A DNA stretch of 64,000 bases from Buttiauxella selenatireducens (GTDB taxonomy: Bacteria; Pseudomonadota; Gammaproteobacteria; Enterobacterales; Enterobacteriaceae): NCBI RefSeq assembly GCF_031432975.1, contig NZ_CP133838.1:992001-1056000 (forward strand), in the 5' to 3' direction. The notes beneath the pieces were generated by a model. It had not been told where the DNA came from. It saw only the letters and a program-made list of their open reading frames with translations, and searched no databases. This document shows, piece by piece, positions 18,848 through 28,381 of the stretch; the first letter of the stretch is position 1; each line of letters begins with the position of its first letter. Both the position numbers and the translations under genes were made by a program.

Positions 18848-19414
18848 ATGTACGAACGTTACGACGGTCTGATTTTCGATATGGACGGAACCATCCTCGA
18901 TACCGAACCAACACATCGTAAGGCGTGGCGTGAGACGCTGGCGGGTTATGGCATGCAGTTCGACGAAAATGCAATGGTTGCGTTGAATGGCTCCCCAACC
19001 TGGCGGATTGCGCAGGCGATTATCGAACTCAATCATGCAGACCTGGACCCTCACCATCTGGCGAAGGAAAAGACGCTGGCCGTAAGGGCTATGCTTCTTG
19101 ATACTGTGCGTCCGCTTCCTCTCATTGACGTCGTTAAGTCCTGGCATGGGCGTCGTCCTATGGCTGTAGGTACCGGCAGTGAAAGCGATATCGCCGAAGC
19201 GCTGCTGAACCACCTGGGCTTGCGCCAGTATTTTTCAGCCGTTGTCGCGGCTGATCATGTTAAAAACCACAAACCTGCTCCCGACACATTTTTGCTGTGC
19301 GCCGAATTAATGGGCGTGGCAGCGAATAAATGTGTGGTGTTTGAAGATGCAGATTTTGGCCTGGAAGCTGCTCGCGCAGCTGGAATGGATGGTGTGGATG
19401 TGCGTTTGCTGTGA
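18848..19414 (+). CDS. yqaB: HAD-family fructose-1-phosphate/6-phosphogluconate phosphatase YqaB
   Basis: YqaB is a cytoplasmic sugar phosphatase of the haloacid dehalogenase superfamily, beta-phosphoglucomutase-like group. Motif I is DMDGTILDTEP at residues 11-21, motif II lies in AVGTGSESD, Lys of motif III in KNHKPAPDTF, and motif IV in VFEDADFG. The start at 18848 has GAGGG upstream and gives 188 residues, as in E. coli; an ATG seven codons earlier is possible but less likely. Its stop overlaps the yqaA GTG start. Confidence 0.93.
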   Translation: MYERYDGLIFDMDGTILDTEPTHRKAWRETLAGYGMQFDENAMVALNGSPTWRIAQAIIELNHADLDPHHLAKEKTLAVRAMLLDTVRPLPLIDVVKSWHGRRPMAVGTGSESDIAEALLNHLGLRQYFSAVVAADHVKNHKPAPDTFLLCAELMGVAANKCVVFEDADFGLEAARAAGMDGVDVRLL

Positions 19415-19838
19415 GTGAAGCGCTATCATTTTTATCACTGTTTACCAGTAGTTTTCTTAGCGCAACATTGCTCCCGGAAGTTCAGAAGCAGTGCTGGTCG
19501 CGCTATTAGTCGCAGGCTCTGGGCCTACCTGGTTACTCATTTTAATAGCAACAATGGGTAATAGCCTTGGTGGCTTAACTAACGTTATTCTGGGACGTTT
19601 TTTTCCACTGCGAGAACACTCGCGTTGGCAAGGAAAAGCAACTGCCTGGCTGGTTCGTTTCGGCCCGGCAACATTATTACTCAGTTGGATGCCTTTAATT
19701 GGCGATCTGCTGTGCCTGTTAGCCGGCTTATTACGCATGAGCTGGGGACCGGTAATCTTTTTTTTATGCCTTGGTAAAGCGCTACGCTATATCGTTGTCG
19801 CGGCTGCAACGGTACAAGGCATGGCGTGGTGGCACTAA
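19411..19838 (+). pseudogene. yqaA: yqaA, DedA-like inner-membrane protein, frameshifted
   Basis: Starting at GTG 19411 the frame reads VSEALSFLSLFTSSFLSATLLP, the E. coli YqaA N-terminus, then runs into a stop. The rest of YqaA (GSSEAVLVALLVAG ... VQGMAWWH) continues in another frame from about 19476. Reading through needs one extra G in CTCCCGGAAG (19471-19480); the intact gene would read CTCCCGGGAAG. So a one-base deletion has split the gene, or the assembly has an error in a G run. The downstream part is well conserved (GNSLGGLTNVILGRFFPLR), so the event is recent or artefactual. Confidence 0.85.
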
Positions 19839-19917
19839 TTGAGTAGAGTGATAATCATCACCTCTACCTAAAACAATTATGCTTAATAAAAATGAATTCG
19901 ACAGGCGGGAGGTCAAT

Positions 19918-21474
19918 TTGATCCCGAACGTATCTCAGGCGCTAGCCTGGTTGGAACAGCATCCTCAGGCAGTAAAAGGTATTCGTCGTGGTCTTGAGCG
20001 TGAAACGCTAAGAGTCACGCCAGATGGTCAGTTGGCGACAACAGGTCATCCGGAATGCCTTGGTTCAGCGCTGACACACAAATGGATAACAACTGATTTC
20101 GCTGAAGCGTTGCTTGAGTTTATCACTCCGGTTAATGGCGACATTGACCACATGCTGACATTCATGCGCGATATCCATCGCCATGTTGCCCGTAATTTGG
20201 GTGAAGAGCGCATGTGGCCTCTAAGCATGCCGTGTTATATCGACGATGGTCAGAATATTGAGTTGGCGCAGTACGGTTCATCCAACAACGGGCGTTTTAA
20301 AACGCTATACCGTGAAGGATTGAAAAATCGCTACGGCGCGTTGATGCAAACCATTTCTGGCGTGCACTACAACTTTTCGCTGCCGCTGGAGTTTTGGCAG
20401 GCGCGTCTGGGTGTAGAAGATGCACTGAGCGGTAAAGAAGCGATTTCTGCGGGTTACTTCCGTCTTATTCGTAACTATTACCGATTTGGCTGGGTTATCC
20501 CTTATTTGTTCGGTGCCTCGCCGGCTATCTGCTCCTCTTTCCTGCAAGGGAAAGAAAGCTCGCTGCCGTTCGAAAAAACCGAATGCGGTATGAATTACCT
20601 GCCATACGCAACTTCATTGCGTCTGAGTGACTTGGGTTACACCAATAAATCCCAGAGCAATCTTGGCATTACGTTTAACGATCTGGAAACTTATGTCGCC
20701 GGATTAAAACGTGCCATTAAAACGCCATCGGAAGAGTATGCGAAGATGGGTGTTGAGAAAGACGGTAAGCGTCTGCAAATCAACACCAACGTGCTGCAAA
20801 TTGAAAATGAACTCTACGCCCCGATTCGCCCTAAACGCGTCACAGCGGAAGGGGAGTCGCCTTCTGATGCCCTGATGCGCGGTGGGATTGAATATATCGA
20901 AGTGCGTTCACTCGATATCAATCCGTTCTCACCGGTCGGTGTTGATGAGCAGCAAGTCCGTTTCCTCGACCTGTTCATGATTTGGTGCGTGCTTGCTGAC
21001 GCTCCTGAAATGAGCAGTGATGAATTGCTTTGCACCCGCAAAAACTGGAATCGTGTGATTCTGGAAGGGCGTAAGCCTGGCCTGACGCTGGGTATGGGTT
21101 GTGAAACGGCGCAGTACCCGCTGGCAAAAGTGGGGAAAGATTTGTTCACTGATTTGCGTCGTGTTGCTGAAACGCTGGATGGCATTGCAGGGAATACTGA
21201 TTATCAGGATGTGTGTGACCAATTGGTCGCCAGTTTCGACAATCCGGAATTAACGTACTCAGCGCGAATTCTTCGGTCTATGATTGATAATGGCATTGGC
21301 GGTACAGGGCTTGCGTTAGCAGAGAAGTATCGTCAGATGCTGATACAAGAGCCGTTAGAGATTTTGACCGAAGATGACTTGCAGAAGGAGCATGATGCTT
21401 CGTGGCAAAGTCAGCGGGAAATCGAAGCTAAAGACACTGAGCCGTTCGATGCTTGGCTCGCAAGCCACTCTTAG
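19918..21474 (+). CDS. gshA: Glutamate-cysteine ligase (type 1)
   Basis: GshA joins glutamate and cysteine with ATP, the first step of glutathione synthesis. The TTG at 19918 ([16 protein letters not shown]) is taken as start because GGCGGGAGG lies just upstream and the E. coli gene also starts with TTG, giving 518 residues in both. An ATG at 19879 would add 13 residues without a ribosome-binding site. Conserved blocks include [19 protein letters not shown] and [13 protein letters not shown]. It is followed by micA on the opposite strand and then luxS, as in E. coli. Confidence 0.96.
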   Translation: MIPNVSQALAWLEQHPQAVKGIRRGLERETLRVTPDGQLATTGHPECLGSALTHKWITTDFAEALLEFITPVNGDIDHMLTFMRDIHRHVARNLGEERMWPLSMPCYIDDGQNIELAQYGSSNNGRFKTLYREGLKNRYGALMQTISGVHYNFSLPLEFWQARLGVEDALSGKEAISAGYFRLIRNYYRFGWVIPYLFGASPAICSSFLQGKESSLPFEKTECGMNYLPYATSLRLSDLGYTNKSQSNLGITFNDLETYVAGLKRAIKTPSEEYAKMGVEKDGKRLQINTNVLQIENELYAPIRPKRVTAEGESPSDALMRGGIEYIEVRSLDINPFSPVGVDEQQVRFLDLFMIWCVLADAPEMSSDELLCTRKNWNRVILEGRKPGLTLGMGCETAQYPLAKVGKDLFTDLRRVAETLDGIAGNTDYQDVCDQLVASFDNPELTYSARILRSMIDNGIGGTGLALAEKYRQMLIQEPLEILTEDDLQKEHDASWQSQREIEAKDTEPFDAWLASHS

Positions 21475-21482
21475 CACAAAAG

Positions 21483-21556
21483 AAAAAGGCCACAATCAAT
21501 GTGGCCAAAATATACATCTCTGAATCAGGGATGATGATAATAAATGCGCGTCTTTC
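21483..21556 (-). ncRNA. micA: Small regulatory RNA MicA
   Basis: On the minus strand the RNA runs from GAAAGACGCGCATTTATTAT to the terminator stem GGCCACATTGATTGTGGCC plus TTTTTC, about 74 nt. The 5' seed region and the ATCATCCCTG-ATTCAGAGATG hairpin match E. coli MicA. In E. coli MicA is an Hfq-dependent, sigma-E-driven RNA that represses ompA and other outer-membrane protein mRNAs. The loop of the terminator stem and a few bases between the hairpins differ from E. coli. Its location between gshA and luxS, opposite to both, is also the same. Confidence 0.93.
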
Positions 21557-21562
21557 ATATAC

Positions 21563-21590
21563 TCAGAGTCGCCCAGGAAAGAATGGTTCA
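21563..21590 (-). promoter_or_regulatory. Sigma-E-type promoter of micA
   Basis: Minus strand: a -35 like TGAACC (21585-21590) and a -10 TCTGA (21563-21567) are 17 bp apart, with the MicA 5' end six bases further. These resemble the sigma-E elements GAACTT and TCTGA. Confidence 0.75.
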
Positions 21591-21628
21591 TTTTATTTTT
21601 AAAAAAATCACTTATCGGAGGTGATCAG

Positions 21629-22144
21629 ATGCCGTTGTTGGATAGCTTTACCGTTGACCATACCCGCATGGGCGCGCCAGCAGTGCGTGTGGCCAAAACA
21701 ATGCATACGCCCCATGGCGATACTATCACTGTATTTGATCTGCGCTTTTGCATCCCGAACAAGGAAGTGATGCCAGAAAAAGGGATTCATACCCTTGAAC
21801 ACCTGTTTGCTGGTTTTATGCGCGATCACCTGAATGGGAATGGCGTAGAGATAATTGATATTTCACCGATGGGTTGTCGCACAGGTTTCTACATGAGCCT
21901 GATTGGCGTGCCAGAAGAGTCTCGTGTTGCTGATGCATGGAAAGCGGCGATGGAAGATGTGTTGAAGGTGAAAGAGCAAAACCAGATCCCAGAGTTGAAC
22001 GTTTACCAATGTGGGACTTACCACATGCACTCGCTGCAAGAAGCGCAGGATATCGCGCGCCACATCCTTGAGCATGGTGTTAGCGTTAACAGCAATGAAG
22101 AATTGGCGCTGCCGAAAGAGAAGCTTCAGGAACTGCACATCTAG
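21629..22144 (+). CDS. luxS: S-ribosylhomocysteine lyase LuxS
   Basis: LuxS splits S-ribosylhomocysteine into homocysteine and DPD, the AI-2 precursor, in the activated methyl cycle. The 171 residues equal E. coli. His54, His58 (HTLEH) and the Cys in [12 protein letters not shown] bind the metal, Glu57 and Cys in GCRTGFY take part in catalysis. CGGAGGTGATCAG is a strong ribosome-binding site. A terminator follows directly. Confidence 0.98.
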   Translation: MPLLDSFTVDHTRMGAPAVRVAKTMHTPHGDTITVFDLRFCIPNKEVMPEKGIHTLEHLFAGFMRDHLNGNGVEIIDISPMGCRTGFYMSLIGVPEESRVADAWKAAMEDVLKVKEQNQIPELNVYQCGTYHMHSLQEAQDIARHILEHGVSVNSNEELALPKEKLQELHI

Positions 22145-22170
22145 CTGTGACTATTCCGTGATTGATTTGG

Positions 22171-22197
22171 AGGGCCAATTTTGATTGGCCCTTTTTA
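22171..22197 (+). terminator. luxS terminator
   Basis: AGGGCCAAT (22171-22179) pairs with ATTGGCCCT (22184-22192), followed by TTTTATT. Confidence 0.9.
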
Positions 22198-22229
22198 TTT
22201 GATCGGATAGCTGACGGGAAACGCTAAGC

Positions 22230-22256
22230 AAAAGGGGCCAATTGGCCCCTTTTGTA
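22230..22256 (-). terminator. emrB terminator, loopless 24-bp palindrome
   Basis: Bases 22230-22253 form a perfect palindrome with arms AAAAGGGGCCAA and its complement. The ends give A and T runs on both strands. It stands just past the emrB stop and faces the luxS terminator; it reuses the GGCCAATTGGCC core of that hairpin. Confidence 0.7.
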
Positions 22257-22264
22257 TTACACAC

Positions 22265-23812
22265 TTAGTGCGCTCCACCGCCGCCGCCACCGGCACCAAA
22301 CGGTGGTTTGGCAAACCAAACCAGCCCCAGAAGCAGAATAAATATTCCCGCTGAAATCCAGAAAATCTCATTAGCTGAAATAATCAGCCCTTGATTGGTA
22401 ATCTGCTGCGCAATATAGCCAGAGGCTTGCTGCGGCGACATGCCCAGATTTTCCAGCTGCGAATACATCTGTTGTGCGTTCGGGTTAAATGGCGAAACGG
22501 ACTCCGTTAACTGCGCATGGTGCATTGCTTCGCGGTTAGTCCAAAGCGTCGTGGTGATTGACGTCCCAATCGAACCTGCAAGGGTTCGAGTGAAGTTCGA
22601 CAAACTCGACGCGGCCGCCATACGTTCAGGTGGAAGCCCGGAAAGCGTAATGGTCGTCAGTGGCATAAAGAAGCATGCCACGGCGAAGCCCTGAATAAAC
22701 TGTGGCCAGGCCGATGCGCCAAAATCCATTCCCGGTTCGAAGGTATATGCGCGCCAGTAGAAACACACCGCATACATAATAAAGCTGAACGTCACTAACC
22801 GTCGCATATCGAGCTTATGAGCAAAGCGCCCGATTATTGGCGATAACAAGACAGGAATAACCCCAACCGGTGCCGATGCCAGACCCGCCCAGGTTGCTGT
22901 ATAGCCATATACCTCCTGCAATAGCTGCGGCAGCAAAACAATTGCGCCGAAGTAGAGCATGTAGGCGAGACTGATACACAGACAGCCGATGGTAAAGTTT
23001 CGCGACTTAAACAACGACAGATCAACGATGGGGTTATCGTCGGTTAGCTCCCACACAATCAAGAAGCTAATCGCCACCACCGCGACGATGGTCAAAACGA
23101 TGACTTCCGTTGAGTTAAACCAATCCAGCTCTTTACCGCGGTCGAGCATGATCTGCAGGCTACCAATCCCAACAACCAGCAAGGCAAGGCCGATGGCGTC
23201 GATACGGCGGTTCTCGGTCTTAGTCTCACGGCCACGCAGCGTTTGCAGTGTCAGCAACACCACCACGGCACCGATTGGCACGTTGATAAAGAAGATCCAG
23301 CCCCAGTGATAGTTATCACTGATATAGCCGCCGAGAATAGGCCCACAGATTGGCGCCACAATAACTGTCATAGACCACAGCGCCAGCGCAATACTTCGCT
23401 TCGCAGGGGGATAGTTATTGAGCAGTAGACTCTGCGAGAGTGGTATCAGCGGCCCGGCAACGATCCCCTGGATTACGCGGAAGAAAATCAGCATCTCCAG
23501 ACTTTTAGAGACGCCGCAAGCCCATGAAGCCAGCACGAACAAAATCGTCGACCACATGAACAACTTCACTTCACCAAGGCGTTTTGCCAGCCACCCGGTG
23601 ATTGGAATTGAGATGGCATTTGCCACCCCAAACGACGTAATCACCCATGTCCCCTGGCTCAGCGATGAGCCAAGGTTCCCTGCGATCGTCGGTATTGCCA
23701 CGTTGGCGATGGTGGAGTCCAGCACCTGCATAAAGGTCGCCAATGACAAGGCGATGGTCATGATGACCAGTGGCGCACCTTCCAGCGGCGTCAGCGGTTT
23801 TTGCTGTTTCAT
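22265..23812 (-). CDS. emrB: Multidrug efflux MFS transporter EmrB
   Basis: EmrB is the 14-helix inner-membrane proton-drug antiporter that works with EmrA and TolC to export hydrophobic uncouplers and antibiotics. The 515 residues (512 in E. coli) contain DSTIANVAIPTIAGNLG (about 32-48), the motif-A region GWLAKRLGE and the motif-C region near GPILGGYI. The C-terminus is a glycine run, slightly longer than usual. It lies 15 bp after emrA, so the two are one transcript with emrR. Confidence 0.96.
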   Translation of the reverse strand: MKQQKPLTPLEGAPLVIMTIALSLATFMQVLDSTIANVAIPTIAGNLGSSLSQGTWVITSFGVANAISIPITGWLAKRLGEVKLFMWSTILFVLASWACGVSKSLEMLIFFRVIQGIVAGPLIPLSQSLLLNNYPPAKRSIALALWSMTVIVAPICGPILGGYISDNYHWGWIFFINVPIGAVVVLLTLQTLRGRETKTENRRIDAIGLALLVVGIGSLQIMLDRGKELDWFNSTEVIVLTIVAVVAISFLIVWELTDDNPIVDLSLFKSRNFTIGCLCISLAYMLYFGAIVLLPQLLQEVYGYTATWAGLASAPVGVIPVLLSPIIGRFAHKLDMRRLVTFSFIMYAVCFYWRAYTFEPGMDFGASAWPQFIQGFAVACFFMPLTTITLSGLPPERMAAASSLSNFTRTLAGSIGTSITTTLWTNREAMHHAQLTESVSPFNPNAQQMYSQLENLGMSPQQASGYIAQQITNQGLIISANEIFWISAGIFILLLGLVWFAKPPFGAGGGGGGAH

Positions 23813-23827
23813 ACAAGCTCCGCTTTG

Positions 23828-25000
23828 TTAACCCGCATTGGCCTGGATGATGTTATTGATAAGCGCGTTGACGGGCGCAAGATTCAGCTCGCGCGCGTTG
23901 CTTTCATACACTGGAGAGCTACGCGTTTCATTTGCCAACATACTGCCATCACGGTTACTGGTATCTACCGTCACTAACGTGGACAGCCCAATACGCAGCG
24001 GATGCTGTTCAAGCTGCTTGGCATCCAGTTCAATACGCACCGGCAAGCGCTGAACAACTTTGATCCAGTTACCCGTCGCGTTTTGTGCAGGCAGCAGTGA
24101 GAATGCGCTCCCCGTGCCCATATCGAGGCCCACAACTTTACCGGTGTATTCGACTTTGTCGCCGTAGATATCACTGACGACCGTCGCCGGTTGGCCAATA
24201 CGCATATGCGCAAGCTGCGTCTCTTTGAAGTTCGCATCAACCCACAAGCCATTTGCAGGCACAATCGCCATCAGTGGTGTTGTTGGGCTAATCTGCGCAC
24301 CCACTTGCACCACACGGCGTGAAACATAACCGGTCATTGGGCTGACAATCTTAGTCCGTTGCAGTGCCATCCAGGCGTTACGCAACTCGGCAGCCGCTTG
24401 TTTAACACTTGGCTGATCTTCGAGTTTTGTTCCGAGGATCATTGCCTGATTGGCATTAAATTGTTGAATGGCAACATCCAGTTGCGCTTGAGCCGATGCG
24501 ACGGCATCTCGGGCGTGTTGCAATTCTTCGCGGCCAATCAGGTTAGCATTACCCAACGGCACACGGCGATTAAGGTCACTTTGAGCCTGAGCAAGAGAGG
24601 TCTTTTGCAGCTCAATATTGGCCTGATATTGCTTACTGTTAATCATTAACTGACGAGTCTGGCGTACGCTTGAAGCCAGCACCGTTTGTGCTTGTTCAAA
24701 AGCTTGCTCAGCGTCAGCCTGGTCCAGAGTGACCAAAACATCGCCTTGTTTAACGAAGTCGGTATTATCTGCCCAAACTTTGGTTACGCTTCCGGAAACC
24801 TGGGCCATTATCTGCACCTGATTACCGGCCACATACGCATCATCCGTATTTTCGTAGTGACGTAACACTAGAAACCAATAAATCCCATATGCCACAGCAA
24901 TAATTACAAACAACAAGGTCAATATAAGCAAGGCACCTTTACGTTTGCCTTTTTTATTGCCCGGTTGTTGCGGGGTTTGAGTCTCCGCATGTGCGCTCAT
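23828..25000 (-). CDS. emrA: Multidrug efflux membrane fusion protein EmrA
   Basis: EmrA is the periplasmic adaptor linking EmrB to TolC. One membrane helix spans about residues 22-46, followed by the HlyD-type lipoyl/coiled-coil/beta-barrel body (NTDFVKQGDVLVTLD, then long Gln/Ala-rich helices). The start at 25000 (MSAHAETQTPQQ) gives 390 residues as in E. coli; an ATG four codons earlier overlaps its own GGAGATAAG ribosome-binding site. It is preceded by inverted repeats and then emrR. Confidence 0.95.
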   Translation of the reverse strand: MSAHAETQTPQQPGNKKGKRKGALLILTLLFVIIAVAYGIYWFLVLRHYENTDDAYVAGNQVQIMAQVSGSVTKVWADNTDFVKQGDVLVTLDQADAEQAFEQAQTVLASSVRQTRQLMINSKQYQANIELQKTSLAQAQSDLNRRVPLGNANLIGREELQHARDAVASAQAQLDVAIQQFNANQAMILGTKLEDQPSVKQAAAELRNAWMALQRTKIVSPMTGYVSRRVVQVGAQISPTTPLMAIVPANGLWVDANFKETQLAHMRIGQPATVVSDIYGDKVEYTGKVVGLDMGTGSAFSLLPAQNATGNWIKVVQRLPVRIELDAKQLEQHPLRIGLSTLVTVDTSNRDGSMLANETRSSPVYESNARELNLAPVNALINNIIQANAG

Positions 25001-25030
25001 GCTTATCTCCACACTTTTTTATTATAGTGA

Positions 25031-25083
25031 TCGGCTGAGCCGACCTGTTAGACCTAACAGGCCAGCAAGGTGAGTTGCTGGCC
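25031..25083 (-). other. Three adjacent inverted repeats between emrR and emrA
   Basis: TCGGCT-G-AGCCGA (25031-25043), CCTGTTAG/CTAACAGG (25044-25061) and GGCCAGCAA/TTGCTGGCC (25060-25083) follow one another. The last two share two bases, so they cannot both be complete. In the emrRAB transcript they would form alternative hairpins ahead of emrA; none is followed by a clear U tract. Confidence 0.65.
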
Positions 25084-25132
25084 TGTCAGTATTTTTTCTT
25101 TGGGGCACTACGATAGAACGCGTTGACAGCTC

Positions 25133-25663
25133 TTAGCGCACGGCTTCAAGTACAGTCTGGTTTTCATCCATTTCATCAAGGCGGGTGAGCAGTTTGCGGG
25201 TAATGTCTTCCAGTTGCTCTTTTTCCGAACCACTCAGCGAGGACCACAGTTCATGCAAGCAGTGGTGCTGCGGTGGTAATACCTGACGCAAGAATTCATG
25301 ACCTTTTTCGGTCAAATGCAGATGCAGGCAGCGGCGATCGTTATCGCTTTCACGACGCTCAATCCAGCCACGCTTTTCTAACTCATCGGCAATTCGGGTT
25401 GCATTGGTACGAGATGAACCTAACGCACAACTCAACTCTGAAGGCTGGATACTATGATTTTCCTGCGATTCAAGAGTGATCAACGCCATAAATAGCGTCT
25501 CGTTAATCCCTTGAGCTTTCAGCATTTTATTGCGGTTTTCCAAAAGCTTGCCTTGCATATGCATGCACAGGCGCGTCAGCAGAATTTCCTGGTATGGGAA
25601 ATCCTCGTAGCGTTTGGCGCGAAATTTTAGCATTTGTTCAATGGGCGTAAACGAACTATCCAT
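25133..25663 (-). CDS. emrR: MarR-family repressor EmrR (MprA)
   Basis: EmrR represses the emrRAB operon and lets go when it binds uncouplers, salicylate or similar compounds; it also affects microcin genes. The 176 residues equal E. coli. The winged helix-turn-helix covers about 60-130, with [25 protein letters not shown] as recognition region and [17 protein letters not shown] as wing. It is the first gene of emrRAB. The operator should lie in the 86-bp gap before ygaH; I could not define it. Confidence 0.96.
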   Translation of the reverse strand: MDSSFTPIEQMLKFRAKRYEDFPYQEILLTRLCMHMQGKLLENRNKMLKAQGINETLFMALITLESQENHSIQPSELSCALGSSRTNATRIADELEKRGWIERRESDNDRRCLHLHLTEKGHEFLRQVLPPQHHCLHELWSSLSGSEKEQLEDITRKLLTRLDEMDENQTVLEAVR

Positions 25664-25749
25664 TTTGGCATAACCTCATTAGTTGCGGTCGATATAGTAA
25701 CGATGGTGACAAATAAAGTAAATGTATTGTTTATACGTTTTTTTATTTG

Positions 25750-26091
25750 TCAGATTGATATCACCATCATGAGTTTCCAGGTTAATCCATAACCCAGAGC
25801 ACTTAATAGTGTCGGGATAATGATGCTACGAGTCTTATAAAAGCTCAGCCCGAGAATGATAAAGCCCATCAGCGTTGGGACCAGACGCTGCGCGTCGTGC
25901 ATGATCTCCGGCACGCTCGAAACCACCAACAACGCGCAGATTGATGCGATTCCGATACTGTCGAACAGCACGCCCGTCGCCCCTCGTTTGGCCGGACGAG
26001 TGGTATTTGCCCTGATGCGCAGAGGCAAATATCGAAACAGATAGTTGGCAAGCCCGACCAGCAGACCCAGTAAAAGCACTTGTGTACTCAT
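25750..26091 (-). CDS. ygaH: L-valine exporter small subunit YgaH (AzlD family)
   Basis: YgaH is the small partner of YgaZ in a branched-chain amino acid exporter. The 113 residues start at 26091 ([24 protein letters not shown]) with an ATGA overlap to ygaZ, which fixes the start. An upstream frame extension would lie inside ygaZ. About four hydrophobic segments are visible, and [16 protein letters not shown] is the conserved AzlD loop. Confidence 0.93.
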   Translation of the reverse strand: MSTQVLLLGLLVGLANYLFRYLPLRIRANTTRPAKRGATGVLFDSIGIASICALLVVSSVPEIMHDAQRLVPTLMGFIILGLSFYKTRSIIIPTLLSALGYGLTWKLMMVISI

Positions 26092-26828
26092 CCGGGTTCT
26101 CCTTGATAAAACGCCTGCACCAATGCTGCCAGGCATCCACAGACAATCCCCGCAAGAATGGCGACAGGAATGGACACCAGCGTAACGCCCAACAGTGCCC
26201 CCGCAAGCGATGCGGTAACGGTCCAGGATTGTTTCCGCTGGAACGACGCCAACAGAAAACTCATGAACAGAGCAGGCAACATAAACCCTAACGCCGCTTC
26301 AACGGCGGGCAGATTATCCAGCAAGCCATTCCCCGACCATGAACCCAGCGCGGTGCCTAAAACCCATGAGAACCACGAGCTGAAGGCGATACCGATCATC
26401 CAGTTTTCGCTCCAGCGGCGGTTATCGCGGACCAGTTTCGCAGTGGCGGCGGCAAAAACCTCATCGGTCAGGCCGAATGCCCAAATCGCAGTTTTGGGTT
26501 TACTCAACTGGCGAGTCATTCGTTGATGCAGGGAAGGGCCATATAAGACGTGGCGCACATCCATTGCCATAACCGTAAAGGCGGCAACCCATAAAGAGCT
26601 ACCAGCCGCCAGCAAAGCTGTAATAACAAACTGGCTGGCACCAGCATAAATAATGCAGGAGAAAAATAGACTTTCGAGCGGGGTAAATCCTAACTTGGTG
26701 GCATTAAGTCCGAACGCAAAGGCTACCGGGATATAGCTGATGACAATGGGTATACTGTCTTTAAATCCTTCAGCCAGGGTCGCATTGTTTTGATTATTTT
26801 CTAATTGAACTGTTTCAGGACTATCCAT
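26088..26828 (-). CDS. ygaZ: L-valine exporter large subunit YgaZ (AzlC family)
   Basis: YgaZ is the main membrane subunit of the YgaZH valine/methionine exporter. The 246 residues (245 in E. coli) have several helices and the AzlC blocks [17 protein letters not shown] (about 24-40), YAGASQFV and [12 protein letters not shown] (about 90-101). It overlaps ygaH by ATGA. In E. coli it is activated by Lrp; no Lrp site was defined here. Confidence 0.94.
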   Translation of the reverse strand: MDSPETVQLENNQNNATLAEGFKDSIPIVISYIPVAFAFGLNATKLGFTPLESLFFSCIIYAGASQFVITALLAAGSSLWVAAFTVMAMDVRHVLYGPSLHQRMTRQLSKPKTAIWAFGLTDEVFAAATAKLVRDNRRWSENWMIGIAFSSWFSWVLGTALGSWSGNGLLDNLPAVEAALGFMLPALFMSFLLASFQRKQSWTVTASLAGALLGVTLVSIPVAILAGIVCGCLAALVQAFYQGEPG

Positions 26829-26952
26829 ATTAAATATTTATATATAACTGACGGTAATGTCACTCGAATGAACCAACAGGGATAACCTTAACAGACTGGT
26901 ACGACCCTTAATACCCCAAATTATTCTCAGTGACTTTATAGGATTAGTCACA

Positions 26953-28128
26953 TCACGGTTGGCGGTGATAACCACGCCACCACACTACTAAATTTAGTAG
27001 GGCTACAATGGCACCTGCTGCGCACACGCCAAACCATCCTGCGTGCTGATATGCGCTGGCTGAAATAACAGAGCCCGCAGCACCCCCAATGAAATAGCTG
27101 GTCATATAACCGGCAGTCAGACGATTTCGCGCATCCGGCATCATGCGATAGATAACCGTTTGGTTAGTGATATGCACACCCTGAACTGTTAAATCGAGTA
27201 CCAGTATCCCAATGATGAGCGCGATAACGGAATACTGCCCCATCGCCGTTGCAATCCACGACAGAAGCAACAGTACCAATCCGATGGTGGTCGTGAGATG
27301 GGCTTTACCTTTATCGGCAAATCCGCCTGCGGGACGTGCACCCAATGCTCCTGCTGCACCGGCGAGGCCAAATAAACCAATCACCCCTTCCGAGAAGTTA
27401 AACGGTGGTGATGCCAGCAGAAATGCCATCGATGTCCAAAGAATGCTGAAGTTGGCAAAAGTCAGGCAGCCGAGCAGCGCGCGGGTACGCAGCAGCGGAT
27501 TTTTGATAAACAGGCTGAATACTGAAGAGAGCAATTGCGGATAGTTTAAATGAGTCTCGGACTTCACTTTCGGCAAACCACGCCACAAAGCCAGCGCCAT
27601 CACTACCATTAACACACTCGCGACCCAATAAACGGTACGCCATCCGCCCAGGCCTGCCAGTAGCCCGGCCACAGTACGTGCCAGCAAAATTCCCAGCAGT
27701 AACCCGCTCATAATAGTGCCGACGACTTTGCCTCGTTTTTCTGGCTCAGCAAGCGTTGCGGCTAACGGGACGAGGATTTGTGCCACGACCGAGAACAAAC
27801 CGGTGAGTGCGGTGCCCAGAATCATCATCCACAGCGTCTGGCTGAGAGCCACAATCACCATGCCGCCGGCAGCCAGCAGCGTCATAAAGACAATGAGTCC
27901 GCGGCGTTCAAACATATCACCCAGCGGTACCAGGAACAGCAAACCGACGGCGTAGCCTAACTGCGCGGCGGTAACGATAAATCCGGCCTGGTTAATCGAA
28001 AGGGAAAAGGCATGAGCAATGGTGTCGAGCAGGGGTTGTGCGTAGTAGTTGCTAGCAACGGCTAAACCCGTGGCGAGAGACATCAGGACGATCAGCGCGG
28101 GGCTCAGTCCTTGAGTGGAATTTTTCAT
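26953..28128 (-). CDS. ygaY: MFS transporter YgaY, intact
   Basis: A 391-residue major facilitator protein with 12 predicted helices. The N-terminal half shows YYAQPLLDTIA and the motif-A-like GDMFERRGLIV (about 70-80); the second half has the repeat PAGGFADKGKAHL. Its position between ygaZ and proX is that of E. coli ygaY, which is degraded in K-12 but open here over its full length. Substrate unknown; drug or sugar efflux is typical for this subgroup. Confidence 0.88.
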   Translation of the reverse strand: MKNSTQGLSPALIVLMSLATGLAVASNYYAQPLLDTIAHAFSLSINQAGFIVTAAQLGYAVGLLFLVPLGDMFERRGLIVFMTLLAAGGMVIVALSQTLWMMILGTALTGLFSVVAQILVPLAATLAEPEKRGKVVGTIMSGLLLGILLARTVAGLLAGLGGWRTVYWVASVLMVVMALALWRGLPKVKSETHLNYPQLLSSVFSLFIKNPLLRTRALLGCLTFANFSILWTSMAFLLASPPFNFSEGVIGLFGLAGAAGALGARPAGGFADKGKAHLTTTIGLVLLLLSWIATAMGQYSVIALIIGILVLDLTVQGVHITNQTVIYRMMPDARNRLTAGYMTSYFIGGAAGSVISASAYQHAGWFGVCAAGAIVALLNLVVWWRGYHRQP

Positions 28129-28220
28129 TCTATTTCTTCGGTTTGTGATGATAGAACCGGAATAATAGCGAAAATTAGTGAGGCAAGGGGTCGGATTGTG
28201 CGGTTTGTTTTAGTTGGGTG

Positions 28221-28370
28221 CGCCCTCATCCCGGCCTTCTCCCCCAGGAGAAGGAGAAAACCGACTATATCCTTAAGGAGAAGGAGATAACTGACTATCC
28301 CCTCTCTCTAAGGGTGAGGGAGAAAACTGACCATGCCCTCTCCTGGGGGAGAGGGTTAGGGTGAGGGCGC
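28221..28370. repeat. GAGAGGG-type palindromic repeats, cluster 2 (three units)
   Basis: Three hairpin units (CCTTCTCCCCCAGGAGAAGG; CCTTAAGGAGAAGG; CCCTCTCCTGGGGGAGAGGG) are linked by near-identical spacers GAGAAAACCGACTAT, GAGATAACTGACTAT and GAGAAAACTGACCAT. The cluster ends in GTTAGGGTGAGGGCGC. It fills the gap between ygaY and proX. Confidence 0.75.
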
Positions 28371-28381
28371 TCTTAACGTAT

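Noticed and set aside
19879-19917. Upstream ATG start for gshA
   Set aside because: No ribosome-binding site, while TTG 19918 has GGCGGGAGG and matches the E. coli start and length.
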